Below the pieces are notes generated by a model. It made no database searches and was not told where the DNA came from. It saw only the letters and a list, made by a program, of their open reading frames with translations. From DASTHS01 sp035718085 (GTDB lineage Bacteria > Actinomycetota > Acidimicrobiia > Acidimicrobiales > Palsa-688): a stretch of 17,857 nucleotides of DNA. How positions within the stretch are numbered: the first letter of the stretch is position 1; the number at the start of each line of letters is the position of its first letter. This document shows positions 7,156 through 15,428 of the stretch, in pieces. A program made the position numbers and the translations under genes. Location: contig DASTHS010000012.1 of NCBI GenBank assembly GCA_035718085.1, positions 1 through 17,857 on the forward strand, given 5' to 3'.

Positions 7156-8832
7156 GTGGCGGCGACGCTCATTCGCGGTGGCACGGTGGTCGACGGCACG
7201 GGGGCGGCGGGCACGCCGGCCGACGTGCTGGTCGAGGGCGGCCGGGTGCGCGCCGTGGGCCCCGACGCAGCGACCTCGGCGCCAGCCGCCTCCTTGGATG
7301 TGGTCGACGCCGGCGGCTGCGTGGTGGCGCCCGGCTTCGTCGACATCCACACCCACTACGACGCCCAGGTGTTCTGGGATCGCGCCATGACCCCGTCGTG
7401 CTTCCACGGGGTGACCACCGTGGTGGCGGGCAACTGCGGCTTCTCGATCGCCCCGACCCGGCCGGGCGACCGGGAGCTGATGGCCCACACCCTCGAGAAG
7501 GTCGAGGACATGGATCCGGCCGCCTTGATGGCCGGCATCCCGTGGGACTTCGAGACCTTCCCCGACTACCTGGCGTCGGTGCGGCGCCGGGGCGTCGGCG
7601 TGAACTTCGCCGCCTACGTCGGGCACCTCCCCATCCGGGTGTGGGTGATGGGCGACGAGGCCGCCGACCGGGAGGCCACCGACGACGAGGTGGCCCAGAT
7701 GGCCGGGCTGGTCGCCGAGGCCATGGCGGCCGGGGCGGCGGGGTTCGCCACCTCGCTGGCGGTGACCCATCGGGGTGCCGATGGGCGCCCCATCCCCTCG
7801 CGGCTGGCGTCGGTGGCCGAGATCGAGGCGTGCGCCCGAGCGGTGGCCGAGGCAGGGCGCGGGGTGGTCGCCGTCAACGGCGGCGGCCCACTCGGCTTCT
7901 CGGCCACCTACGACCTGGCGGAGCGGGTCGGCGTGCCGGTCACCTACACGGCGCTGCTCACCACCCCCGACGGCAAGCACACCAAGGCGGTCGAGATCCA
8001 CCGGGCCCGGTCGGCGGCCGGGGCGCGGGTGCACCCGCAGGTCTCGTGCCGGCCCCTGGCGTTCTCCATGACCATGCGCGAACCGTTCACCCTCAACGTG
8101 AACCCGGTGTTCGCCGCCCTGATGGCCGGATCGGCCGACGACCGGGCCCGGGCCTACGCCGACCCGGCCTGGCGGGCGCAGGTGCGCTCGGCGTGGCGTG
8201 ACGCCCGGTCGCTGCCCCCTCGGTGGGAGACCTTCGAGGTCATGGAGTCGGCCGCGTCGCCCGACCTGGTCGGCCGCAGGCTCGTCGACCTGGCGGCCGA
8301 AGCGGGCGCCGACCCCTTCGACCGGCTCCTCGACCTGGCCCTCGCCGAGCCCGGCCTCGGCCTGCGCATGCGCGCCACCCTCGCCAACGACGACGAGGCG
8401 GGCGTGGCGGCGCTGCTCACCGAGCCGGGGTGCGTGCTGGGGCTCTCCGACGCCGGCGCCCACGTGGGCCAGCTCTGCGACGCCCCGCTGCCCACCGACC
8501 TGCTGGGCCCGTGGGTGCGCGACCGGCAGGTCATGGGCCACGAGGCCGCCGTGCACAAGCTCACCGGCGAGCCGGCCGCCCTGTTCGGCTTCGCCGACCG
8601 GGGGGTGCTGCGCCCGGGCGCCCACGCGGACGTCGTGGTGTTCGACCCGGCGACGGTCGGCCCCGGGCCGCTGCGGCGGGTGCGCGACTTCCCCGCCGGT
8701 TCGGAGCGGCTCACCGCCGACCAGGCCACCGGCGTCCGCCTCGTCATGGTCAACGGCGCCCCGGTGGTGGTCGACGGGACCCTCGCCGACGGTCCCCCCG
8801 CCGGGCAGCTGGTCGCCCCCGCGCCCCGCTGA
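7156..8832 (+). CDS. N-acyl-D-amino-acid deacylase-type amidohydrolase
   Basis: A 558-residue member of the amidohydrolase superfamily, close to D-aminoacylases, which hydrolyse N-acyl-D-amino acids. The N-terminus forms the small beta domain (TLIRGGTVVDGTG). The metal motif HTH is at 65-67 (FVDIHTHYDAQ), followed by HGVTTVVAGNCGFSIAP with Cys94, a bridging ligand in D-aminoacylases. The barrel's late Asp is D432 in LSDAGAH. The beta domain is completed by the GVLRPGAHADVVVFDP stretch. The His-x-Arg motif of classical D-aminoacylases is not obvious: the equivalent region reads VVAVNGGGPLGF. Substrate is therefore uncertain, and lactam or other amide hydrolysis is possible. The gene starts 34 bp after the GGDEF-EAL stop, with its own good ribosome site, and could be co-transcribed. 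It ends 9 bp from the convergent acyl-CoA synthetase gene. Confidence 0.85.
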   Translation: MAATLIRGGTVVDGTGAAGTPADVLVEGGRVRAVGPDAATSAPAASLDVVDAGGCVVAPGFVDIHTHYDAQVFWDRAMTPSCFHGVTTVVAGNCGFSIAPTRPGDRELMAHTLEKVEDMDPAALMAGIPWDFETFPDYLASVRRRGVGVNFAAYVGHLPIRVWVMGDEAADREATDDEVAQMAGLVAEAMAAGAAGFATSLAVTHRGADGRPIPSRLASVAEIEACARAVAEAGRGVVAVNGGGPLGFSATYDLAERVGVPVTYTALLTTPDGKHTKAVEIHRARSAAGARVHPQVSCRPLAFSMTMREPFTLNVNPVFAALMAGSADDRARAYADPAWRAQVRSAWRDARSLPPRWETFEVMESAASPDLVGRRLVDLAAEAGADPFDRLLDLALAEPGLGLRMRATLANDDEAGVAALLTEPGCVLGLSDAGAHVGQLCDAPLPTDLLGPWVRDRQVMGHEAAVHKLTGEPAALFGFADRGVLRPGAHADVVVFDPATVGPGPLRRVRDFPAGSERLTADQATGVRLVMVNGAPVVVDGTLADGPPAGQLVAPAPR

Positions 8833-8841
8833 GGGCCCCGG

Positions 8842-10479
8842 TCAGGCCGTGGGGGTGCCGGCGACTTCCGCCAACCCCAGCTCCGCGACGGCCGCCTCCC
8901 GCATCTTGTACTTCTGCACCTTGCCGGTGTCGGTCATGGGGAACTCGTCCACGACCTTCACGTAGCGGGGCACCTTGAAGTGGGCGATCCTGCCCCGGCA
9001 CCACCCCCGCAGCGCCTCGGCGTCGAGGGTGGCCCCCTCGCGCACCCGCACCCAGGCCATCAGCTCCTCGCCGTAGCGGGCGTCGGGGACGCCGATCACC
9101 TGCACGTCGACCACGTCGGGGTGGGTGTACAGGAACTCCTCGACCTCTCGCGGGTACACGTTCTCGCCGCCCCTGATCACCATGTCCTTGCTGCGCCCGA
9201 CGATGTTCACGTACCCGGCGTCGTCGACGGTCGCCAGGTCGCCGGTGTGCATCCAGCCGGCCCGGTCGAGCACCTCGGCGGTGCGGGCGTCGTCGTCCCA
9301 GTAGCCGAGCATCACCGAGTAGCCGCGGGTGCACAGCTCCCCCACCACCCCCCGGGGCACGACCAGGCCGCTGACGGGGTCGACCACCTTCACCTCCACG
9401 TGCGGGAAGACGGTGCCGACGGTCGCCACCCGCCGCTCGAGGTCGTCGTCGCGGCGCGTCATCGTCGACACCGGCGAGGTCTCGGTCATCCCGTACATGA
9501 TCGTCACCTCCGCCATGTGCATCTCGGTGACGACCCGCTTCATCACCTCGACCGGGCAGGGGCTGCCGGCCATCACCCCCGTGCGCAGGCTGGTCAGGTC
9601 GTGGTCGGCGAAGGAGGGCACCGCCAGCTCGGCGATGAACATCGTCGGCACCCCGTAGAGGCTGGTGCAGCGCTCGGCGGCGACCGCCCGCAGGGTGGCC
9701 TCCGGGTCGAAGCCCGGTGCGGGGATCACGATGGTGGCGCCGGTGGAGGTGCACGCCAGGTTGCCGATCACCATCCCGAAGCAGTGGTAGAAGGGCACCG
9801 GCACGCACACCCGGTCGGCGCCGGTGTAGCCGAGCAGCTGGCCGATCGAGTAGCCGTTGTTCAAGATGTTGTGGTGCGACAGGGTGGCACCCTTCGGGAA
9901 GCCCGTGGTGCCTGACGTGTACTGGATGTTGATGGGGTCGTCGCAGTCGAGCAGCGCCGCCCGCGCGTCGAGGGCCTCCCGGTCGGGGGCCGTCGCCGCC
10001 AGCGCGTGCCACTCGGGGGTGCCGAGCAGCACCACGGCCTGCAGCGCCGGGCAGTCGGGCCGCACCTCCTCGACCATGGCCCCGTAGTCGCTGCCCCGGA
10101 ACTCTGGTGCCGCCACCAGCACCTTCACCCCCGACTGGGCCAGGGCGTAGCGCAGCTCGCTGGTGCGGTAGGCCGGGTTGACGGTGACCAGCACGGCGCC
10201 GATGCGGGCCGCGCCGTATTGCACCAGCACCCACTCCGGGCAGTTCGGCGCCCAGATGCCGACCCGGTCACCCTTGCCGACCCCGGCGGTGAGCAGCCCG
10301 GTGGCCACCGCGTCGACCGCGGCGTCGAGCTGCCGGTAGGTGAGGCGCCGCCCCGAGGGGACGTCGACGAGGGCCTCTGCGTCGGGGTGGCGGGCGGCCG
10401 TGGCGGCCAGGTTGGCGCCGATGGTGTCGCCCAGCAGGGGCACCTCGGAGGGCCCGCTGGCGTAGGAGGTGGAGGCCAT
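8842..10479 (-). CDS. Medium/long-chain acyl-CoA synthetase (AMP-binding, FadD-like)
   Basis: A 545-residue ANL-superfamily ligase that adenylates a carboxylic acid with ATP and transfers it to CoA. Visible motifs are the phosphate loop YTSGTTGFPKGA (187-198), YGMTETSP (329-336), GWMHTGDLA (408-416), the hinge GRSKDMVIRGGENVYPREVE (428-447) and the catalytic Lys520 in TDTGKVQK. The length is typical. The sequence resembles actinobacterial FadD ligases; the exact acid cannot be read from the sequence. ATG 10479 is a plausible start (MASTSYASG), but no Shine-Dalgarno is seen before it. The gene is divergent from the S9 peptidase with only 53 bp between starts, so promoters must overlap there. 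Confidence 0.93.
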   Translation of the reverse strand: MASTSYASGPSEVPLLGDTIGANLAATAARHPDAEALVDVPSGRRLTYRQLDAAVDAVATGLLTAGVGKGDRVGIWAPNCPEWVLVQYGAARIGAVLVTVNPAYRTSELRYALAQSGVKVLVAAPEFRGSDYGAMVEEVRPDCPALQAVVLLGTPEWHALAATAPDREALDARAALLDCDDPINIQYTSGTTGFPKGATLSHHNILNNGYSIGQLLGYTGADRVCVPVPFYHCFGMVIGNLACTSTGATIVIPAPGFDPEATLRAVAAERCTSLYGVPTMFIAELAVPSFADHDLTSLRTGVMAGSPCPVEVMKRVVTEMHMAEVTIMYGMTETSPVSTMTRRDDDLERRVATVGTVFPHVEVKVVDPVSGLVVPRGVVGELCTRGYSVMLGYWDDDARTAEVLDRAGWMHTGDLATVDDAGYVNIVGRSKDMVIRGGENVYPREVEEFLYTHPDVVDVQVIGVPDARYGEELMAWVRVREGATLDAEALRGWCRGRIAHFKVPRYVKVVDEFPMTDTGKVQKYKMREAAVAELGLAEVAGTPTA

Positions 10480-10532
10480 GGCCGCAGCATCGCGCCGGCC
10501 GGGGCGTCCCGCGTCGCGTAGGAAGGGCCCCG

Positions 10533-12665
10533 ATGCCCGCCGACGCCCACGCCGATGCCACCCCCGCCGACGGCCCGTTCGGGTCGATGGACGCCTACCT
10601 GGCCATCCCCCGCTGCGCCGGCCTGGCGGTCTCCGCCGATGGCGCCCGGGTCGTCACCACGGTGGCCGAGCTCGACGGCGACCGGGCCCGCCAGGTGCCG
10701 GCGCTCTGGGAGCTCGACCTCGGCGGCGGCCCGGCCCGCCGCCTGACCCGGTCGGAGAAGGGCGAGCGGTCGCCGGTGTTCGCCGCCGACGGGTCGCTGC
10801 TGTTCGTGTCGGGGCGGCCCCGCCCCGGGGGTGGCGACGACGCCCCGGCCGCGCTGTGGCGGCTCCCGGCGGGTGGGGGTGAGGCGTGGCCGGTGGCCGC
10901 GCCGGCCGGGGGCATCGCCGCCGTGGCCGCCGCCACCGCCGCAGCGGTGGTGGTGTTCACCGCCCGGGTGGCACCCGGTCGCCAGGCTGGGAGCGACGAC
11001 GACGCCACCTGGCGCGACACCCGCAAGCAGCGCAAGGTCACGGCGGTGCTGCACCAGCAGATGCCGGTGCGCCACTGGGACCACGAGCGCGGCCCCGAGG
11101 AGGTGCACCTCTTCGCCGCCACCCTGCCCGCCGAGGCGACGGGCGGCCAGCTCGCCGACGTGCGCGACCTGACCCCCGACGCCGCCCTGGCCCTGCTGGA
11201 AGCGGCCCCGGTGGTCAGCCACGACGGCGCGTTCGTGGTCACCGACTGGCACGTCGACCTGCCCGGGGGTGCGCAGCGCACCGACCTGGTGCGCATCGAC
11301 GTGGCCACCGGCGAGCGGCGGGTGCTGGCCTCCGACCCGACGCACCGCTGGTACTACGACAGCCCGGCGGTCAGCCCTGGCGGCCAGGTGGCCTGCATCG
11401 CCAGCGCCGGCGACAGCCTGACCGAGTCGGCGGCCACCTTCGCCGTGCTGGTCGACCCTGCCGGCGACGGCCTCGACGGCGCCCCTGCCGGCGTCGGTGA
11501 CGGCCCCGCTGACGGCGGCCCGGCCGGCGCCGGTGGCGGCCCGGCCGGCGCCGGTGGCGGCGGCCGCAGCCGGCCTCGCCGCCTCGACCTCGGTGACCTC
11601 TGGCCTCGCGAGCTGGCCTGGCAGGGCGACGGCCGCCTGCTCGTCGCCGGTGACCGCGGAGGTCACGCGCCGCTGGTGGCCGTCGACGTGGCCACCGGTG
11701 CTGCCACCGACATCGCCGGCGACGGCGCCTGGCACGCCCCGGCTGGGGCCGCCGGCGACGGCGTGGTGGCCCTGCGCAGCCACGTCGACAGCCCGCCCCG
11801 GCCGGTGCTGGTGGGCGCCGACGGCACCCTCGTCGAGCTCGACGCGCCCGGAGCAGTGGCGGTGCCCGGTCGGCTGGAGGACCTCCGGGTGACCGTGGCG
11901 GACGGCACCACCGTGCGGGCGTGGCTCGTGCTGCCCGAGGGCGCCGGCCCCGATGAACCGGCGCCGCTCGCCGTGTGGGTGCACGGCGGCCCGCTCGGAT
12001 CGTGGAACGACTGGAGCTGGCGGTGGAACCCGTGGCTGATGGCGGCCCGCGGCTGGGCCGTGGTGCTGCCCGACCCGGCCTACTCGACCGGCTACGGCGC
12101 CGGCCTGGTCGAGCGCGGCTGGCGGCAGTGGGGCGGCAACCCCTTCACCGACGTCATGGCCGTCACCGACGCCGCCGAGGCCCACCCGGCCGTCGACCCC
12201 GGTCGCACCGTGGCCATGGGGGGCAGCTACGGCGGCTACATGGCCAACTGGATCGCCGGGCACACCGACCGCTTCCGGGCCATCGTCAGCCACGCCAGCA
12301 TCTGGAACCTCGAGCAGTTCCAACCCACCACCGACGCCCCCTACGCCTGGGCCGACGAGTGGGGCATGCCCGCCGATGACCCCGCCTTCTACCGGCAGTG
12401 GTCGCCCGACGCCCACGTCGACGCCATCACCACCCCGATGCTCGTGATCCACGGGGCCTTCGACTTCCGCTGCCCGATCAGCGAGTCGCTGCGGCTGTTC
12501 AACGACCTCGCCGCCAGGGGCAAGGAGGCGATGCTGCTCACCTTCCCCGACGAGCACCACTGGATCCTGCAGCCCGGCGACGCCGCCGCCTGGTACGAGG
12601 CGGTGTGGGCGTTCCTCGACCACCACGCCCTCGGGCGGCCCTGGAGGCGCCCCGACCTGCTCTAG
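10533..12665 (+). CDS. S9 family serine peptidase (prolyl oligopeptidase/acylaminoacyl peptidase type)
   Basis: A 710-residue peptidase with an N-terminal beta-propeller (about 20-455) and a C-terminal alpha/beta-hydrolase domain (about 460-705). The nucleophile is Ser565 in GGSYGGYMANW, the acid Asp644 in GAFDFRCPI and the base His676 in DEHHWI. WVHGGPLGSWND near 484 is the oxyanion region. No signal peptide is seen, so it is probably cytoplasmic and acts on short or N-acylated peptides. ATG 10533 is supported by AGGAAGG about 6 nt upstream. An odd Gly/Ala/Pro-rich insert at about 310-345 lies in the propeller and includes a perfect 21-bp duplication. An HSL-type hydrolase follows 43 bp downstream. 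Confidence 0.92.
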   Translation: MPADAHADATPADGPFGSMDAYLAIPRCAGLAVSADGARVVTTVAELDGDRARQVPALWELDLGGGPARRLTRSEKGERSPVFAADGSLLFVSGRPRPGGGDDAPAALWRLPAGGGEAWPVAAPAGGIAAVAAATAAAVVVFTARVAPGRQAGSDDDATWRDTRKQRKVTAVLHQQMPVRHWDHERGPEEVHLFAATLPAEATGGQLADVRDLTPDAALALLEAAPVVSHDGAFVVTDWHVDLPGGAQRTDLVRIDVATGERRVLASDPTHRWYYDSPAVSPGGQVACIASAGDSLTESAATFAVLVDPAGDGLDGAPAGVGDGPADGGPAGAGGGPAGAGGGGRSRPRRLDLGDLWPRELAWQGDGRLLVAGDRGGHAPLVAVDVATGAATDIAGDGAWHAPAGAAGDGVVALRSHVDSPPRPVLVGADGTLVELDAPGAVAVPGRLEDLRVTVADGTTVRAWLVLPEGAGPDEPAPLAVWVHGGPLGSWNDWSWRWNPWLMAARGWAVVLPDPAYSTGYGAGLVERGWRQWGGNPFTDVMAVTDAAEAHPAVDPGRTVAMGGSYGGYMANWIAGHTDRFRAIVSHASIWNLEQFQPTTDAPYAWADEWGMPADDPAFYRQWSPDAHVDAITTPMLVIHGAFDFRCPISESLRLFNDLAARGKEAMLLTFPDEHHWILQPGDAAAWYEAVWAFLDHHALGRPWRRPDLL
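11514..11555 (+). repeat. 21-bp perfect tandem duplication in the S9 propeller
   Basis: Two identical 21-bp units encode GGPAGAG-GGPAGAG (residues 328-341) inside a low-complexity linker. The unit is a multiple of three, so the frame is kept. It probably forms a flexible surface loop between propeller blades. Confidence 0.85.
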
Positions 12666-12672
12666 CGGGCCC

Positions 12673-12678
12673 TACAGT
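12673..12678 (+). promoter_or_regulatory. Candidate -10 element before the HSL-type hydrolase
   Basis: TACAGT fits TANNNT and sits 8 bp after the S9 stop, which would start a transcript near 12685 with a short leader. No convincing -35 is visible. Read-through from the S9 gene is equally possible. Confidence 0.3.
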
Positions 12679-12708
12679 CGCCGTGGCCGCCGACGCCACC
12701 CAGGGGGG

Positions 12709-13689
12709 ATGCCGACCGTGCCGCTCGACCCGCAGGTCAAGGAGATGCTCGACGCCATGGCGGTGATGGGCGCGCCACCTCTGTCGTCGCTGACCCCGCA
12801 GCAGGCCCGAGAGCAGATGAAGCTGATGGCCGGCGCCCGCCGCTACCCCGAGCCCCGAGCCAGCAGCGACGACCACCGGGTGCCCGGCCCCGGCGGCGAC
12901 ATCCCCGTGCGGGTCTACCGTCCGGCGCCTCCGCCGGGTGGCGGCCAGCCCGAGCCGCTGCCGCTGGTCATGTGGTTCCACGGGGGCGGGTGGGTCATCG
13001 GCGACATCGACACCCACGACGCCACCTGCCAGCAGCTGGCGGTGCAGGTCCCCGCCGTGGTCGTCAGCGTCGACTACCGGCTGGCCCCCGAGCACCGCTT
13101 CCCCGCCGCCGTCGACGACTGCGAGGCGGCCACCCGCTGGGCCGCCGCCACCGCTGCGGCACTCGGAGCCGACCCCGTGCGCATCGCCGTCGCCGGTGAC
13201 AGCGCCGGCGGCAACCTCGCCGCCCTCGTCGCCCACCGCCTGCGCGACGCCCGCCGGGAAGGCGACACCACCGCGCCGCAGCTGTCGTTCCAGCTGCTGG
13301 TCTACCCCGCCACCGACCTCACCTGCGAGGCCCCCAGCCACGCCGAGAACGGCGAGGGCTACCTGCTGACCAGCGAGGCGATCGCCTGGTTCCTCGGCCA
13401 CTACATCCCCGACCGGGCCGCCCGCCGCCTCGCCGGGGCGTCCCCGCTGCGCGCCGACGACCTGACGCACCTGCCCCCGGCGCTGGTGATCACCGCCGAG
13501 TACGACCCCCTCCGCGACGAGGGTGAGGCCTACGCCCGGGCGCTCACCGCCGCCGGGGTACCGGCGACCGCCAGCCGCTACGACGGCATGATCCACGCCT
13601 TCTTCGGCATGGATGCGCAGCTGCCTGCGGCGGTCGCCGCCGTCGACGAGGCCGCCACCGCCCTGCGCGGCGCGCTGCACCCGGCCTGA
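12709..13689 (+). CDS. Alpha/beta hydrolase, HSL-type esterase/lipase
   Basis: A 326-residue carboxylesterase-like hydrolase of the hormone-sensitive lipase family. The oxyanion motif HGGGW is at 91-95, the nucleophile Ser165 is in GDSAGGN, the acid is Asp266 in AEYDPLRDEG and the base is His296 in GMIHAF. YRLAPEHRFPAAVDD is also typical. No signal peptide is seen, so it is probably cytoplasmic. It would hydrolyse short-chain esters; the physiological substrate is unknown. Start choice is open: ATG 12709 directly abuts the run AGGGGGG, whereas GTG 12718 sits 9 nt after it and gives VPLDPQVK, a common N-terminus in this family. It ends about 105 bp before the convergent MFS gene. Confidence 0.92.
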   Translation: MPTVPLDPQVKEMLDAMAVMGAPPLSSLTPQQAREQMKLMAGARRYPEPRASSDDHRVPGPGGDIPVRVYRPAPPPGGGQPEPLPLVMWFHGGGWVIGDIDTHDATCQQLAVQVPAVVVSVDYRLAPEHRFPAAVDDCEAATRWAAATAAALGADPVRIAVAGDSAGGNLAALVAHRLRDARREGDTTAPQLSFQLLVYPATDLTCEAPSHAENGEGYLLTSEAIAWFLGHYIPDRAARRLAGASPLRADDLTHLPPALVITAEYDPLRDEGEAYARALTAAGVPATASRYDGMIHAFFGMDAQLPAAVAAVDEAATALRGALHPA

Positions 13690-13776
13690 GGCGGGCGACA
13701 CCGACGCGCACTCGCCACGAGGTGCCGGCCCGCTCGGGCGCGCCGCCGGTCGGGGCGGGGGAAGGCGCCGGTCACC

Positions 13777-13798
13777 CTGACCACCCCGCGGGGGTCAG
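13777..13798. terminator. Hairpin between convergent genes, possible terminator
   Basis: CTGACCACCCCGCGGGGGTCAG can fold into a stem of about 8 pairs with one A-G mismatch and a four-base loop. It lies between convergent genes and overlaps the MFS stop codon. It has no U-tract on either strand, so it may slow or protect RNA ends rather than act as a standard intrinsic terminator. Confidence 0.3.
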
Positions 13799-15066
13799 CG
13801 GACGTCGGCGACGACCCGGAGCAGCCGCCGGGCCACCAGCACGACCACCACCAGCTGCAGCGCCCCGGCGGCGCCGATGGCGGCCGGGGAGCCGGCGGTG
13901 GCGGCCACCAGCCCCCCGCCGAGTGCCCCGAGGGGCACCAGCGCCAGCACCACGCTGCGGTAGGCGGCCGCCGACCGCCCGGCCATGCCGGCCGGGGTGG
14001 CCAGCTGGCGCACGGCGGCCGCCGCCGAGTCGCCCACCCCGACGGCCAACGACTCGACGACCAGCACGCCGAGCGCCACCGCCACCTGGCGGGTCGAGGC
14101 CAGCGCCAGGTAGCAGCACGCCGCCAGCGCCCCGGCGCCGAGCAGCGCCACGCCGGGACCGACCCGCTTCCAGACCCGCCCGGCCAGCAGGTGCCCGGCC
14201 ACCTGGCCGACGGCCGCCCCGGCGACCAGCAGGCCGTAGCCGGTCGCCCCCAGACCGAGGCGGCGACCGGCGAAGACGACCAGCACCGCCATCACCGCGG
14301 TCGAGCAGGCGGCGAGCACCCCGACCAGGCCGGCCACGCTGCGCAGCAGGGGCGAGCGCCGGTAGAGGGTCAGCCCGGCGCGGAGCTCCGCCCGGGCGCC
14401 GGGGGTCGGCGCGGGGACGGTCCGGCCGGGGGGCAGGGCGGCGCGGGCCAGCAGCGTGGCGACCACGAAGCTGGCGGCGTCGCCGACCACGGGCAGCCAC
14501 GCCGCCACCGGCACGAGCAGGCCGCCGAGGGCGGCGCCGGCCATCGACTCGCCGCCCACGTCGGCGCTGCTCATCATGCCGACGGTGGCGGCCATGCGGT
14601 CGCGGGCCACGAGCTCGGGCACCACCGACTGCACCGCCACGTCGACGAGCACCTCGGCGACCCCGAGCACGCCGACGGTGAGGTAGAGCACGGCCACCCG
14701 TCCGGCGCCGGTGGCGGCCGACAGGGCCAGCACGACGAGCACGGCGGTGCGCACGGCGTTGGCGACGGTGACCAGCCGGCGCCGGTCGACCCGGTCGACG
14801 AGCACGCCGGCGGGCAGGGCCAGGACCATGCCGGGGGCCCGGGCGGCCACGGCGACGAGGGCCACGGCGAGGGCCGACCCCGTCCAGCGCAGGGCCAGCA
14901 GGGGAAAGGCGACGAGCACCATGCCGTCACCGACCGACGACGTGGTGACCGCCCCCACCAGCGTGGCGACCCGCCGGTCACGGCGGCCGCCGTGGGGCCA
15001 GGCGTCGGCGCGCCCGTCGTCGGCGGTGGTTGCACCGTCGACGACGACGACGGGGAGCGAGGTCAC
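13795..15066 (-). CDS. MFS transporter, probable drug or metabolite exporter
   Basis: A 423-residue integral membrane protein with about 12 hydrophobic segments. The MFS signature between helices 2 and 3 is present (GVLVDRVDRRRLV), and the first helices resemble EntS-like or DHA3-type proton-driven exporters (SSVGDGMVLVAFPLLALRWT). The substrate cannot be predicted. GTG 15066 is chosen because the longer frame only reaches a TTG at 15138 and would add a charged non-membrane tail; GTG 15078 is a second option. A GGAG lies 11 nt before 15066, a rather long spacing. The gene is divergent from the right-edge GGDEF-EAL gene, separated by 418 bp containing several inverted repeats. Confidence 0.85.
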   Translation of the reverse strand: MTSLPVVVVDGATTADDGRADAWPHGGRRDRRVATLVGAVTTSSVGDGMVLVAFPLLALRWTGSALAVALVAVAARAPGMVLALPAGVLVDRVDRRRLVTVANAVRTAVLVVLALSAATGAGRVAVLYLTVGVLGVAEVLVDVAVQSVVPELVARDRMAATVGMMSSADVGGESMAGAALGGLLVPVAAWLPVVGDAASFVVATLLARAALPPGRTVPAPTPGARAELRAGLTLYRRSPLLRSVAGLVGVLAACSTAVMAVLVVFAGRRLGLGATGYGLLVAGAAVGQVAGHLLAGRVWKRVGPGVALLGAGALAACCYLALASTRQVAVALGVLVVESLAVGVGDSAAAAVRQLATPAGMAGRSAAAYRSVVLALVPLGALGGGLVAATAGSPAAIGAAGALQLVVVVLVARRLLRVVADVR

Positions 15067-15103
15067 GGCTGGAAGCACTCCATACGTCGGGGCCGGCGGA
15101 TGC

Positions 15104-15126
15104 CGGCGGGGACAACATCCCCGCCG
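15104..15126. promoter_or_regulatory. Perfect 9-bp inverted repeat upstream of the MFS gene
   Basis: CGGCGGGGA-CAACA-TCCCCGCCG is a perfect inverted repeat whose edge lies 37 bp before GTG 15066. It may be an operator for a dimeric regulator of the exporter, or a leader hairpin. Sequence alone does not decide. Confidence 0.5.
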
Positions 15127-15223
15127 ACGGCGGCCCAACCGCTCAAGTGCGGGGGGACCGCCGCCGATGGGTTCGGTGGGTCAGCGGCGCATCAGCGTGG
15201 TGGCGAGCGCCGGGACCCGTTTC

Positions 15224-15270
15224 GCATCGGTATGGGGGAGCGCCTCCTCAGGCGCTCCCTCACCCGATGC
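15224..15270. ncRNA. Long imperfect hairpin (19 paired bases per arm), candidate structured leader RNA
   Basis: GCATCGG (15224-15230) pairs with CCGATGC (15264-15270). After a small internal loop (TAT against AC), a 12-bp stem (15234-15245 with 15250-15261, one G-U) closes a CCTC loop. Both strands can fold. No known riboswitch family was recognised. It could belong to the leader of either flanking gene, or be a palindromic DNA element. The pairing is directly visible; an RNA role is inferred. Confidence 0.4.
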
Positions 15271-15350
15271 CCCAGCCCTTCTGCACGGCAGCCTCCCTTC
15301 TGCTCTCGCGCCCAGGTTCCCGGCCGACCACGCGCATCGTGGCGGGACGT

Positions 15351-15413
15351 GGACCCTGAGTGGTTTCGGGTTGTTCGCATTCTGCACTGCCGGACACCCG
15401 AAGTAAAGGGTCC
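15351..15413. ncRNA. Second long hairpin, two nested perfect 7-bp stems
   Basis: GGACCCT (15351-15357) pairs with AGGGTCC (15407-15413), and inside it TTCGGGT (15365-15371) pairs with ACCCGAA (15396-15402). The internal loops are 7 and 4 nt, and the apical loop is 24 nt. It lies 72-134 bp before ATG 15485. Its 3' arm overlaps the sigma-28-like motif, so structure and promoter may be alternative readings. Confidence 0.4.
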
Positions 15414-15428
15414 GGGCCTGGCCCGATC
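15404..15428 (+). promoter_or_regulatory. Candidate sigma-28 (FliA/WhiG-type) promoter
   Basis: TAAA at 15404-15407 is followed after 14 bp by CCCGATCG (15422-15429), close to the consensus TAAA-N15-GCCGATAA. It points at the GGDEF-EAL gene, a plausible member of a motility regulon. A transcript would have a leader of about 50 nt. The -10 half deviates at the last bases, so confidence is low. Confidence 0.3.

Noticed and set aside
8833..8841. Intrinsic terminator between the convergent amidohydrolase and acyl-CoA synthetase genes
   Set aside because: The gap is 9 bp and no stable hairpin with a U-tract is seen around it.
13722..14681. 319-residue plus-strand frame
   Set aside because: Pro/Arg/Ala-only composition, antisense to the MFS gene.
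15067..15138. TTG start for the MFS gene at 15138
   Set aside because: It would add a 24-residue Arg/Pro-rich tail; GTG 15066 or 15078 is more likely.
15224..15413. c-di-GMP riboswitch before the GGDEF-EAL gene
   Set aside because: The conserved GEMM core elements and tetraloop/receptor were not found; only generic hairpins are visible.
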